Shown piece by piece: positions 1 through 6,938 of a stretch of 8,528 bases of DNA. The stretch is from an uncultured Prochlorococcus sp. (lineage in GTDB: Bacteria > Cyanobacteriota > Cyanobacteriia > PCC-6307 > Cyanobiaceae): assembly GCA_913041805.1 (NCBI GenBank), contig CAJWIZ010000023.1, positions 1 to 8,528 on the forward strand. Direction: 5' to 3'. The position numbers and the translations under genes are program-made. Below the pieces are notes generated by a model. The model was not told where the DNA came from. It ran no database searches and saw only the letters and a list, made by a program, of their open reading frames with translations. Numbering within the stretch: the first letter of the stretch is position 1; every line of letters starts with the position of its first letter.

Positions 1-1179
1 AATGCAGGCTCTCAAGGAGAATTTGCAGGTTTACTTGTGATTCGAGCTTGGCACAAATCACGTGGTCAGGCATTTCGCAATATTTGTTTGATTCCTACTA
101 GTGCTCATGGAACTAATCCTGCCAGTGCAGTTATGGCTGGATTTCGAGTAGTTCCTGTTGTTTGTGATGCTTATGGAAACATTGACCTTAAAGATTTAGC
201 AAATAAGGCTGAGACACATTCTGCAGAATTAGCTGCTTTGATGGTTACTTATCCATCAACACATGGAGTATTTGAGCCACATATTCGTGAAATTTGTGAG
301 GTTGTTCATAGGCATGGAGCTCAGGTTTATTTGGACGGAGCCAATCTCAATGCTCAAGTAGGTCTTTGTAAACCTGGGTCTTATGGGGCTGATGTTTGCC
401 ATTTAAATCTGCATAAGACGTTTTGTATCCCACATGGAGGCGGAGGGCCTGGTATAGGGCCTATCGCAGTTGCCTCTCATTTGGTTCCTTATTTGCCTGG
501 ACATCCTTTGGTGAAATGTGGAGGTAAAGAAGCAATTGGTGCAGTCTCTGCTGCTCCCTTTGGTAGTGCTGGGATTTTGCCAATCAGTTGGATGTATTTG
601 CGCATGATGGGTGTAGATGGACTGAGGCAGGCAAGTTCAATTGCAATGCTCTCTGCGAATTACATCGCTTATCGATTAGACCCTTTCTATCCAGTGCTTT
701 TTAAAGGCTTGCGAGGGCGTGTAGCGCATGAATGCATTTTGGATTTGAGGCCTCTTAAACAAAAAATGGGAATTGAGGTTGATGATATTGCCAAGAGATT
801 GATGGACTATGGCTTTCATGCACCAACTGTTAGTTGGCCAGTGGCAGGAACTTTGATGGTTGAACCTACTGAAAGCGAGAGTTTGGGAGAACTCAATCGT
901 TTTTGTGATGCAATGATTTCAATCAGGTCCGAGATTGAGAAAATTGAATCAGGTCAAAGTGATGTTCTTGATAACCCATTGAAACGTGCACCGCATACTT
1001 TGAATGCAGTTATCTCAGAAGAATGGGATCGTCCATACACTCGTGGAGAGGCTGCTTTCCCATTGCCAGGTCAGAGAGAACACAAGTTTTGGCCTGCAGT
1101 TTCTCGTATAAATAATGTTTTCGGTGATCGAAATTTGATTTGTACTTGCACGCCTTTGGAAGAGCTTGTGGACCAATAA
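1..1179 (+). CDS. gcvP: Glycine dehydrogenase (decarboxylating), P protein, C-terminal part (5' end outside window)
   Basis: P protein of the glycine cleavage system: it binds glycine through pyridoxal phosphate, releases CO2 and passes the aminomethyl group to the lipoyl arm of H protein. In cyanobacteria it acts in the cytosol and helps clear photorespiratory glycine. The reading frame is open from base 1 ([10 protein letters not shown]), so the visible 392 codons are roughly the last 40% of a protein that usually has about 950-980 residues. Seen in sequence: the [10 protein letters not shown] block, [23 protein letters not shown] and the cofactor motif [17 protein letters not shown]. The PLP-binding lysine is codon 415-417. 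The C-terminal block [18 protein letters not shown] is also typical. The first ATG-like start, near base 37, is internal and is not the true start. The stop is TAA at 1177-1179. No frameshift is seen. The family call is very secure. Confidence 0.98.
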   Translation, partial: NAGSQGEFAGLLVIRAWHKSRGQAFRNICLIPTSAHGTNPASAVMAGFRVVPVVCDAYGNIDLKDLANKAETHSAELAALMVTYPSTHGVFEPHIREICEVVHRHGAQVYLDGANLNAQVGLCKPGSYGADVCHLNLHKTFCIPHGGGGPGIGPIAVASHLVPYLPGHPLVKCGGKEAIGAVSAAPFGSAGILPISWMYLRMMGVDGLRQASSIAMLSANYIAYRLDPFYPVLFKGLRGRVAHECILDLRPLKQKMGIEVDDIAKRLMDYGFHAPTVSWPVAGTLMVEPTESESLGELNRFCDAMISIRSEIEKIESGQSDVLDNPLKRAPHTLNAVISEEWDRPYTRGEAAFPLPGQREHKFWPAVSRINNVFGDRNLICTCTPLEELVDQ

Positions 1180-1321
1180 TTTGAATTTGTCTCTGGTCTG
1201 AAAGGCCTCAAAGAGTTAAATTTTCATCGAAAACCGAATTTTTGGTTTGATTTTGTTGCTTTTCAGATTTTTTTTCCTATTCTGTACGGCAGCAGTTCAT
1301 CTCGATGGGGGGTAGAACAGC

Positions 1322-1582
1322 ATGATTCGCGACATGTCAAAAGAACAATCTGATCAAACAGCTGAAAAGGTTGGCCTGCAATTACCGGATTTTCCAGATT
1401 GTCTTGCATCTGCGATGAGTAGGGGCAAGTCTTTTCAGGTTGATGGAACAAATGTAATTCGTGTTCCATTTGGTATTAGACAACCTCAAAAGAAGCGACC
1501 TCAACGTCCTGAAAGATTGGCAACATTAGTCTTACCTTTTCAGCCTTTAGGTTCGCCTACACCTCCGCCACAGGCTGCATAA
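1322..1582 (+). CDS. Small hypothetical protein, 86 aa, with basic stretch and proline-rich tail
   Basis: I do not recognise this protein. It has no signal peptide or membrane segment. The order is a polar N-terminus (residues 1-16), a middle part (17-52) containing LQLPDFPDCLASAMSRGKSF and a short beta-like VDGTNVIRVPFG, then a basic patch (about 53-65, QPQKKRPQRPER), and a hydrophobic/proline tail ending PTPPPQAA. A G-rich stretch at 1307-1312 lies 9 bases before the ATG at 1322 and could act as a ribosome binding site. ATG 1334 (MSKEQSDQ) is an alternative start. It lies 142 bases after gcvP in the same direction and ends 3 bases from the end of convergent sqdX. A 68-residue minus-strand ORF overlaps it (1263-1469) but has no recognisable features. 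I judge the plus-strand frame real from its ribosome-binding site, its fit in the gap and its protein-like composition, not from homology. Confidence 0.6.
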   Translation: MIRDMSKEQSDQTAEKVGLQLPDFPDCLASAMSRGKSFQVDGTNVIRVPFGIRQPQKKRPQRPERLATLVLPFQPLGSPTPPPQAA

Positions 1583-1594
1583 ATTTTATGCAGC
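1574..1594 (+). terminator. Palindrome spanning both convergent stop codons; possible terminator
   Basis: GCTGCATAAA (1574-1583) and TTTATGCAGC (1585-1594) are perfect inverted arms around one central base. As RNA this gives about an 8-bp stem with a 5-base loop. In the plus direction a T-rich but interrupted stretch follows (TATCTTTATTGATTCTT), so it could terminate the 86-residue gene. In the minus direction the sequence that follows is GC-rich without a U tract, so termination of sqdX is less convincing. Both genes read GCT GCA TAA (Ala-Ala-stop) inside it, each on its own strand. Confidence 0.45.
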
Positions 1595-2734
1595 TATCTT
1601 TATTGATTCTTGTGTAAGTACTTGACGGTAATAACGTCTTAATTGTTCAGTTGCACTAGCCCAACCCCACTTCTCAGCTTCTTCACGAGCAGCTTTTCTC
1701 ATTGATTGATGCTCAAGATCATTGTTTAGAAGTCTTTGTGTTGCTTTGATAAGGCTTTCAGAGCCTTTGTTGTTGCCATCTGGATCAAAAAGACATCCAT
1801 TCACTCCATCAGTAATGATGTCTGGGATTCCGCCCCTATTGGCGCCTACTACTGGGCAGCCTGCTGCCATTGCTTCTAGAAGGACTAAACCTAGGGTCTC
1901 AGTGCTTGATGGAAATAGGAACGCATCTCCAGAGGCATAAGCACTAGCTAGTTCTTCTCCAGATAGATAGCCAACGAAATTAGTAGCTGTGTTTTCAAAG
2001 GTTTTTTCTAGTTGTTGACGATGTGGCCCATCTCCAACCAGCGCTAATCGGGCATGAGGCAAAGCTTCCAATACAGGTTTGATTCGTTCGATTTGTTTCT
2101 CTGCCGATAATCTTCCTACATAAATAAGTAGTGCTCCTTCATCATTGAATTTGCCTAAAAGACGACGTCTCATTTCATCTTTACGTAATTCAGGTCTGAA
2201 GGTTTCTGTATCAACTCCTCGTTGCCATAGTGCAGTGTGTTGAATACCTTTTTCACTCAGCTCTTTCACCATTGCGGTGGAAGTACATAAGTTGATTACT
2301 GCCTGATTATGTGCAGCTTTTAGAAGTTCCCAAAGGAGAGGTTCAAGCATCCCCATTCCGTAATGCTCGAGATATTTAGGAAGATGGGTGTGATAGCTAG
2401 CAACTAGTGGGATGTTGTTGGTTTTTGCTAGCCAGATTCCTCCTAGTCCTAGGACTGCTGGATTAACTACATGTACTAGATCTGGTTCAAAAGTATCTAG
2501 TGCATCAGATACTGCTGGTCCAGGCAGTCCAAGTTTTAGTTCTGGATAGAGGGGTAAAGGCATTGCCGATACACCAACAACTTGTGCTCCCATGTAATTG
2601 CTTGGACATCCTTCTGGGCAGAAAACAACTACTTCATCTCCTGCTTCAATGAGATGCTTAACTGTTTTTGTTAAACGAGTGACTATCCCATCTACTTTGG
2701 GAAGGAAAGTTTCGGTAAAAAAGGCAATCTTCAC
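1586..2734 (-). CDS. sqdX: Sulfolipid synthase: UDP-sulfoquinovose:diacylglycerol sulfoquinovosyltransferase (GT4 family)
   Basis: Transfers sulfoquinovose from UDP-sulfoquinovose to diacylglycerol, the last step of SQDG synthesis, at the thylakoid or plasma membrane. 382 residues, the usual length. The N-terminal Rossmann-like half begins MKIAFFTETFLPKVDGIVTR, with SYHTHLPKY near 113-121. The C-terminal GT-B half carries YVGRLSAEKQIE (205-216; R208 and K213 are the likely nucleotide-sugar phosphate contacts), VGDGP (233-237) and the EX7E motif (E279 to E287, in ETLGLVLLEAMAAG). It also has the typical NRGGIPDII segment (299-307). The start is GTG at 2734-2732, chosen because the protein then begins at the conserved MKIAFFTE; no clear Shine-Dalgarno precedes it. 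It lies 32 bases downstream of sqdB on the same strand, consistent with co-transcription. General GT4 transferases look alike, but the N-terminal block and the sqdB neighbour make sqdX the firm choice. Confidence 0.95.
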   Translation of the reverse strand: MKIAFFTETFLPKVDGIVTRLTKTVKHLIEAGDEVVVFCPEGCPSNYMGAQVVGVSAMPLPLYPELKLGLPGPAVSDALDTFEPDLVHVVNPAVLGLGGIWLAKTNNIPLVASYHTHLPKYLEHYGMGMLEPLLWELLKAAHNQAVINLCTSTAMVKELSEKGIQHTALWQRGVDTETFRPELRKDEMRRRLLGKFNDEGALLIYVGRLSAEKQIERIKPVLEALPHARLALVGDGPHRQQLEKTFENTATNFVGYLSGEELASAYASGDAFLFPSSTETLGLVLLEAMAAGCPVVGANRGGIPDIITDGVNGCLFDPDGNNKGSESLIKATQRLLNNDLEHQSMRKAAREEAEKWGWASATEQLRRYYRQVLTQESIKIAA

Positions 2735-2766
2735 TGTGCTAGCGCTGGAAATAGTGGGCCCATTTA

Positions 2767-3960
2767 TTAAGGCTTTTTAATTGCTTCGGCTTGAGTTGAT
2801 GTCCAAGCTGATACACATGGAATGCGTTTGCGATCACATCGATTGGACCAACGCCTGGCGACATCAACTACTTCAGCAAGAAGACCATCATCCAATGTGG
2901 TTGGATTTAGTCCAAGCTCAATGAAGCATCGATTATCAACAATTAAGTCGTTCTCAACCGCTTCATTTCTTGGATTAGGTAAGTAATTTAGTTTCGCATC
3001 TGTTAATGCAGCAACTTTTTTTGCGAGCTCACCAACTTGGTGACTTTCAGTCATTTGGTTAAAGATTTTGACCCTTTCGCCTTGTTTGGGAGGGTTTTCT
3101 AGAGCTAATTGTACGCATCTGACGGAGTCTTGAATGTGGATGAAGGCACGCGTTTGACCTCCCGTGCCATGAACTGTTAGTGGATAGCCGATCGCTGCTT
3201 GCATTAGGAATCTGTTGAGAACTGTTCCATAATCTCCGTCATAATCAAAGCGATTAGTTAGGCGTTGATCTCTATTGGTTGCATCCGTATTGGTCCCCCA
3301 CACGATTCCTTGATGAAGATCTGTTATCCGGATATTGTCATTTTTGTTGTAGTAAAGGAAAAGTAATTGATCGAGTGTTTTAGTCATGTGATAAACACTC
3401 CCTGGACTTGCAGGATGAAGGATTTCTTCTTCAAAACGAGTTCCATCTGGTTGAGGAACTTCGACTTTTAAATAACCTTCTGGAATTGTTGCTCCTCGAT
3501 GGGACCCATATCCATAAACGCCCATTGTGCCTAGATGGACAATATGTATGTCTAGTCCGCTTTCAACAATTGCGGCTAGTAGGTTATGTGTTCCATTGAC
3601 ATTGTTGTCAACGGTATAGCGTTTAGTAGCACTGCTTTTCATTGAATACGGCGCTGCTCTTTGCTCTGCAAAGTGGACAACCGCCGTTGGTCGCTCAGCT
3701 TTAAGCAGCTCTAAGAGCCTTTTATATTCTTTGGCAATATCGAGGTGCTCGAATCGCATGGGCTTACCGCCGATCTCTGCCCATGCTTTTAATCGATCTC
3801 CAATACTTGAGATCGGTGTGAGTGACTCGACTTCAAGGTCAACATCAATTTTTCGCCGACTTAAATTGTCAACGATTAAAACGTCGTGACCTTGGTCGGC
3901 CAAGTTCACTGCACAAGGCCAACCACAGAAGCCATCGCCACCGAGAACTAGAACTTTCAA
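2767..3960 (-). CDS. sqdB: UDP-sulfoquinovose synthase (extended SDR family)
   Basis: Converts UDP-glucose and sulfite to UDP-sulfoquinovose, the head-group donor for SQDG; acts in the cytosol with bound NAD. 397 residues, as expected for the family. Seen: an NAD-binding glycine motif (G7-x-x-G10-x-x-G13 in LGGDGFCGWP), acidic D31 after strand 2, VVHFAEQRAAPYSM (94-107), the catalytic-type HLGTMGVYGYG with T145, and Y190-x-x-x-K194 in SVYHMTK. Further C-terminal are VWGTNTD (220-226) and VHGTGGQTRAFIHIQDSV (263-280), typical of SqdB. The start is ATG at 3960-3958, with GGAG six bases before it. It is the first of the sqdB-sqdX pair and lies 57 bases downstream of the Psb34-like gene on the same strand. 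A TTGACT hexamer lies in that 57-base gap but has no good -10 at normal spacing, so I do not call a promoter there. No damage seen. Confidence 0.97.
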   Translation of the reverse strand: MKVLVLGGDGFCGWPCAVNLADQGHDVLIVDNLSRRKIDVDLEVESLTPISSIGDRLKAWAEIGGKPMRFEHLDIAKEYKRLLELLKAERPTAVVHFAEQRAAPYSMKSSATKRYTVDNNVNGTHNLLAAIVESGLDIHIVHLGTMGVYGYGSHRGATIPEGYLKVEVPQPDGTRFEEEILHPASPGSVYHMTKTLDQLLFLYYNKNDNIRITDLHQGIVWGTNTDATNRDQRLTNRFDYDGDYGTVLNRFLMQAAIGYPLTVHGTGGQTRAFIHIQDSVRCVQLALENPPKQGERVKIFNQMTESHQVGELAKKVAALTDAKLNYLPNPRNEAVENDLIVDNRCFIELGLNPTTLDDGLLAEVVDVARRWSNRCDRKRIPCVSAWTSTQAEAIKKP

Positions 3961-4017
3961 CCCAAACTCCAGGAGACAGAGCTATGCGCTCAATTTAGTC
4001 AAGCTACTACAGGGTTT

Positions 4018-4185
4018 TCAGCTCATGAAAACTCCGTACGCAATTAGACCAATTACAAGCATGAATCCGGCAAAAATCAAGAGCCGAAAGTTGTTGCTAG
4101 AACTAGCTTCTTTGCTAATTACTTCAATTTTTGGCTCTTTTGCAAAGGCATTAAGCCGTCCGCCTGATTCTTCTGTAACGGACAT
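4018..4185 (-). CDS. psb34: Psb34-like (ssl1498-family) small light-harvesting-like membrane protein, 55 aa
   Basis: A single-helix thylakoid protein that resembles the ssl1498/Psb34 family, whose members bind CP47 during late photosystem II assembly in other cyanobacteria (family knowledge). The frame runs from ATG 4185-4183 to TGA 4020-4018. The soluble N-terminus is MSVTEESGGRLNAFAKEPKI, which matches the family signature GG-x-LN-x-FA-x-EPK. After a short linker (21-33) comes one membrane helix at about 34-53 (LLIFAGFMLVIGLIAYGVF). AGAG about 11 bases upstream is a weak ribosome binding site. The gene fits between thiG (77 bases upstream) and sqdB (57 bases downstream), all on the minus strand. 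A 70-codon plus-strand ORF (4025-4237) covers it and would mislead a length-based caller. The family call rests on a recalled motif, not an alignment; an unrelated HLIP-like protein is the alternative. Confidence 0.78.
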   Translation of the reverse strand: MSVTEESGGRLNAFAKEPKIEVISKEASSSNNFRLLIFAGFMLVIGLIAYGVFMS

Positions 4186-4262
4186 TTTGTTGCAATCTCT
4201 CGGCGGACCTTATGGAACGAATTGCTTCAGCGAATGATTCCGTTACTTTCCTTCACTGCTTT

Positions 4263-5087
4263 TCACTTTTCTTGCACTGTTGTTGAGTTGGTAATTATTC
4301 CGAATGTTGGTGAGCTAGGCATTGCATGAGACCTTTGAGGCAGTCTGCCAGCCAGAAAGGCCAACCTGCCAGCTTGTACGGCCTTAGACATTGCTTTGGC
4401 CATGACAGGGGCATCTTGAGCTAAAGCAATGGCACTATTCACAAGGACTGCATCTGCACCCATCTCCATTGCATGTGCGGCTTCGCTGGGCACGCCAATT
4501 CCAGCATCAACAATTACAGGGATATTTGAATTCTCAATGATTAGAGCAATATTGGCTTCATTTTTGATGCCTTGAGCTGATCCAATTGGTGACCCAAGTG
4601 GCATTACTGTTGCGCACCCAACTTCCTCAAGCCTTTTTGCTAGTAATGGGTCTGCATTGATATATGGAAGGACTGTAAAATTTTCTTTTACAAGTTGCTC
4701 TGCAGCTTGAAGTGTTCCAAAGGGATCAGGAAGCAAGTGATGCTTGTCAGGAATCACTTCAAGTTTGATGAAATTGTTTTCTTGTTGACCAGCGACTTTG
4801 GCAAGTTCTCTGCCAAGTCTTGCTACTCGAATAGCTTCTTCAGCATTTGTACAACCTGCTGTATTTGGGAGCATCCAAATATCAGACCAATCAATAGCTT
4901 CCATTAGCCCCTGATGACCTGATTCTTCAGATTGAACTCGTCTAACAGCAACCGTCACTACTTCACTGTCTGAAAGAGTTAGGCTTTCTCGCATGAGCTG
5001 CAGGTTTTGATATTTACCTGTTCCAATTAGCAGTCTGCTGCGAAAAAATTTGTTGCCGATCTTGAGTAGATCTTGTTTATTAATCAT
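4263..5087 (-). CDS. thiG: Thiazole synthase ThiG
   Basis: Forms the thiazole phosphate moiety of thiamine from 1-deoxy-D-xylulose 5-phosphate, dehydroglycine and ThiS-thiocarboxylate, in the cytosol. It is a (beta/alpha)8 barrel. 274 residues, slightly longer than the typical 255-265. Seen in order: RLLIGTGKY (18-26), VTVAVRR (44-50), [15 protein letters not shown] (73-87), FIKLEVI (106-112), LLPDP (118-122), VLPYINADP (139-147), [12 protein letters not shown] (163-174), [20 protein letters not shown] (191-210) and [10 protein letters not shown] (211-220). K108 in FIKLEV aligns with the Schiff-base lysine K96 of Bacillus ThiG. There is a small insert near 97-104 (KVAGQQEN) and a short C-terminal extension after SSP (from about 261). 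The start ATG at 5087 is preceded by no strong Shine-Dalgarno. No other thiamine gene is in the window. It is divergent from the gene at 5193. Confidence 0.97.
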   Translation of the reverse strand: MINKQDLLKIGNKFFRSRLLIGTGKYQNLQLMRESLTLSDSEVVTVAVRRVQSEESGHQGLMEAIDWSDIWMLPNTAGCTNAEEAIRVARLGRELAKVAGQQENNFIKLEVIPDKHHLLPDPFGTLQAAEQLVKENFTVLPYINADPLLAKRLEEVGCATVMPLGSPIGSAQGIKNEANIALIIENSNIPVIVDAGIGVPSEAAHAMEMGADAVLVNSAIALAQDAPVMAKAMSKAVQAGRLAFLAGRLPQRSHAMPSSPTFGIITNSTTVQEK

Positions 5088-5192
5088 TGGAGTGATTCAC
5101 TTTTTATGAGAGGGTTGGGAAAACATTGTTGTGATAGTCGGCTTGCTTGGCTTGCTTGGATTTAGCTTGTTATAGAAATTGATTTTGGTTGA

Positions 5193-5768
5193 ATGCCCTT
5201 TTTGGGATTGCTTGGGCTTTTGCTTGGTGATGCTTCTGTTTTGGAGCAAGCTATGCCTCCAAAAATGGGTTCTGAGGCACCTTTGCAGGAATTGGAATCA
5301 TCATCTCCTGATTCAACCCTTAAGGTTTTGCCTTTTGTGATTGAGGGATCTGTAGAAAGCTTTGACCCTGTAAAAAAGGCTCAAGAGTTGGCTCAGACAA
5401 TTTCTCGTAAATGGTGTGGTACGTATAGTTCATTTAATGATGGCTCTCGAATCAATGTCACGTTGCTGTTCTCTAAAGTAAAGCCGATAGGACAAATAGT
5501 ATCTTTGGATGGTCAACTGCTGATTGATGGAAGTGAAGTTGATCTTCGTGGCAATTTAAATGCACAATCCAATCAGATAGAGTTACTAATTATTTCTAAT
5601 CAAAGGATTCTTGACATCGAGCCAGGTGGAACTTTTTTGGGGTTAGCAGGCCTTGAAAGACTGTTATGGAATTCACCTCGATTAAATAATCCTGGAGGAT
5701 ATATTGATTTAAACTCTAAATGTAGTGCTCAATCTTCAAAAGCCCAAACTATCTTTACTGTCTTGTGA
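5193..5768 (+). CDS. Conserved-looking cyanobacterial protein of unknown function, 191 aa (WCGTY motif)
   Basis: I cannot assign a function. The N-terminus is short and hydrophobic (MPFLGLLGLLLGDAS, 1-15), lacks the positive charge of a standard signal peptide, and is followed by an acidic, serine-rich linker (about 27-43). From about 60 a compact domain follows: an amphipathic helix (VKKAQELAQTISRKWCGTYSSF, with W74-C75-G-T-Y78), then repeated beta-like strands (INVTLLFSKVKPIGQIVSLDGQL; VDLRGNLNAQSNQIELLII) and a C-terminal EPGGTFLGLAGLERLLWNSPRLNNPGG. My recollection is that a WCGTY...PxGQ...GNLNA...NPGG pattern occurs in uncharacterised cyanobacterial proteins, but I cannot verify that. 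An in-frame TGA at 5190-5192 directly before the ATG fixes the first possible start. The last 33 bases overlap the convergent Ycf37-like gene. Probably exported or membrane-associated, but this is uncertain. Confidence 0.8.
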   Translation: MPFLGLLGLLLGDASVLEQAMPPKMGSEAPLQELESSSPDSTLKVLPFVIEGSVESFDPVKKAQELAQTISRKWCGTYSSFNDGSRINVTLLFSKVKPIGQIVSLDGQLLIDGSEVDLRGNLNAQSNQIELLIISNQRILDIEPGGTFLGLAGLERLLWNSPRLNNPGGYIDLNSKCSAQSSKAQTIFTVL

Positions 5769-6293
5769 GCTGTTTTGATTATTTCTTTTTAGTTGTCTGA
5801 TTTGTCTTTTAGCAGTTTTATTTTTTGGATCAATAATTAAAACTTTTTTGTATAACTCTATGGCTTCATTTTCTTGCTTAAGTCGTTGTTTGGCGAATGC
5901 AAGATTATTTAATGCAACAGGATAATCTTCCTTGGCTTTTAATGCAGTTTTATAATGACCTACAGCAGCTTCAAAGTCTTCTTGAGCTGCTAATGCAAAG
6001 CCTAAAGCATTTTCAATTAAAGCCTTTGCTTCATTTGGCTCATTATCAAGTCTTTTTAATGCTTTACGTAGATTAGTCGTTGCTTGAGGGTATAACCTTT
6101 TGCGTAATTGAACTGAGGCAAGTTCATATAGCTCAGCTGCATCTTTTGAAGTATTTGCACCAACTTTTTCCAGTTGAATTAACTCTGCCTCATCTTTTCG
6201 GACTTTTAGCAGCTGACGCCCTACTAATACTGCAACTATGACAAGTAAGCCAGTGAGGGCTAATAAATAGGCTTGTGGAAGAAGTGTGTCCAT
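5736..6293 (-). CDS. ycf37: Ycf37-like TPR protein with N-terminal membrane anchor, probable photosystem I assembly factor
   Basis: 185 residues from ATG 6293. Order: membrane helix (about 7-30, QAYLLALTGLLVIVAVLVGRQLL), a charged coiled linker (31-50), then three tetratricopeptide repeats: about 52-85 (ELYELASVQLRKRLYPQATTNLRKAL), 90-123 (IENALGFALAAQEDFEAAVGHYKTAL) and 125-158 (VALNNLAFAKQRLKQENEAIELYKKVL). It ends in a polar Lys/Asn/Ser-rich tail. A membrane anchor, the LLVGRQLLKxRK-type segment and three TPRs fit Ycf37, which supports photosystem I assembly or stability in Synechocystis (family knowledge). A TTG at 6317 would extend the frame by eight residues, but ATG 6293 gives the family-like MDTLLPQAYLL start. 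It overlaps the convergent gene at its 3' end by 33 bases. Other anchored TPR proteins are possible. Confidence 0.82.
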   Translation of the reverse strand: MDTLLPQAYLLALTGLLVIVAVLVGRQLLKVRKDEAELIQLEKVGANTSKDAAELYELASVQLRKRLYPQATTNLRKALKRLDNEPNEAKALIENALGFALAAQEDFEAAVGHYKTALKAKEDYPVALNNLAFAKQRLKQENEAIELYKKVLIIDPKNKTAKRQIRQLKRNNQNSSQDSKDSLGF

Positions 6294-6532
6294 GATTAAT
6301 GCAGAAACCTGATGCAATTCAGACGCAATATTTCAGGTTCAATTAGCTTTTGATAACTCATTTCAATTTTAATTCTGAAGTCACTCTGTTTGAGACTTAA
6401 ATGGATAGAGAGAAATAATTAATTTTTTAATAATTATCTAATTCGTTTAATTCTAACTATCTTGAGTAATCAATAATTGATTTTGTTAAATCTTTGTCCT
6501 TTGTAATAGCCACTTAAACATTGTCTTAATGA
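6294..6532 (-). other. AT-rich intergenic region between rplT and the Ycf37-like gene
   Basis: 239 bases, the longest gap in the window, and clearly more AT-rich than its neighbours. No ORF above about a dozen codons has any recognisable character, and no tRNA fold was seen. Two AT-only or nearly AT-only inverted repeats are present: ATAATTA (6415-6421) with TAATTAT (6431-6437), and AATCAAT (6468-6474) with ATTGATT (6476-6482). They could mark the 3' end of the rpmI-rplT transcript and/or the promoter region of the Ycf37-like gene, but neither is a normal GC-rich terminator. No promoter can be assigned with confidence. Confidence 0.5.
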
Positions 6533-6880
6533 TCAATTCTTTGCTACGGCTACTACTTCGCTAAAGCTTTGTGGATCAACTAAAGCCATTTGAGCTAGCA
6601 TTTTTCGATTTAGGCGAATATCGGCTTTTTTTAGGCCACCGATCAGTCGGCTATAGCTGAGGCCATTTATTCTTGAGGCTGCATTGATACGTGCGATCCA
6701 GAGCCGACGGAAATCCCGCTTGCGACGACGACGATCTCTATATGCATTGCAAAGAGCTTTCATCACACGCTGATTAGCAGTTCGGAAAAGAGTTCCGTTA
6801 CTACCTTTAAAACCGCGAGCTAAGCGAAGTATCTTATTGCGACGTTTTCGGGCTACATTTCCTCTCTTTACACGTGCCAT
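6533..6880 (-). CDS. rplT: Large ribosomal subunit protein bL20
   Basis: Binds 23S rRNA early in 50S subunit assembly. 115 residues, normal length. The sequence opens [20 protein letters not shown] and has the long basic helix (residues about 20-60, [34 protein letters not shown]). The globular C-terminal domain follows ([28 protein letters not shown]). The start ATG is at 6880-6878. The 58-base gap after rpmI contains no clear Shine-Dalgarno before this ATG, so translation may depend on the upstream rpmI or on an unstructured A/U-rich leader. infC, which precedes rpmI-rplT in many bacteria, is absent here: the gene upstream of rpmI is divergent and unrelated. Confidence 0.99.
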   Translation of the reverse strand: MARVKRGNVARKRRNKILRLARGFKGSNGTLFRTANQRVMKALCNAYRDRRRRKRDFRRLWIARINAASRINGLSYSRLIGGLKKADIRLNRKMLAQMALVDPQSFSEVVAVAKN

Positions 6881-6938
6881 GAGAATAAATCGATAGGTAG
6901 AGAATCAAATCGTGGGGGCTTTTAGACTTTAGTCCTTT

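Noticed and set aside
1198..1270. Possible rho-independent terminator after gcvP (AAACC/GGTTT followed by T-rich DNA)
   Set aside because: The stem is only about five base pairs with two GC pairs, too weak to call.
1263..1469. Minus-strand ORF of 68 codons opposite the 86-residue gene
   Set aside because: No recognisable motif and a His/Cys/Gln-scattered composition. The plus-strand frame has a better ribosome binding site and fits the gap between gcvP and sqdX.
1722..2780. Plus-strand ORFs inside sqdX and across its start (1722-1940, 2598-2780)
   Set aside because: They are shadows of a well-recognised minus-strand enzyme.
4025..4237. Plus-strand ORF of 70 codons between sqdB and thiG
   Set aside because: It overlaps the Psb34-like gene on the minus strand, whose sequence matches a known small-protein pattern. 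The plus-strand translation shows no family features.
3408..4907. Plus-strand ORFs inside sqdB (3408-3599) and thiG (4695-4907)
   Set aside because: They are shadows of conserved minus-strand genes and have no protein features of their own.
5147..5176. Possible sigma-70 promoter (TATAGA-like -10 with weak -35) before the gene at 5193
   Set aside because: The -35 match is poor, and AT-rich sequence gives such hexamers by chance.
6294..6317. TTG-initiated eight-residue N-terminal extension of the Ycf37-like protein
   Set aside because: The ATG at 6293 gives the expected start directly before the membrane helix; the extension MHQVSALI adds nothing family-like.
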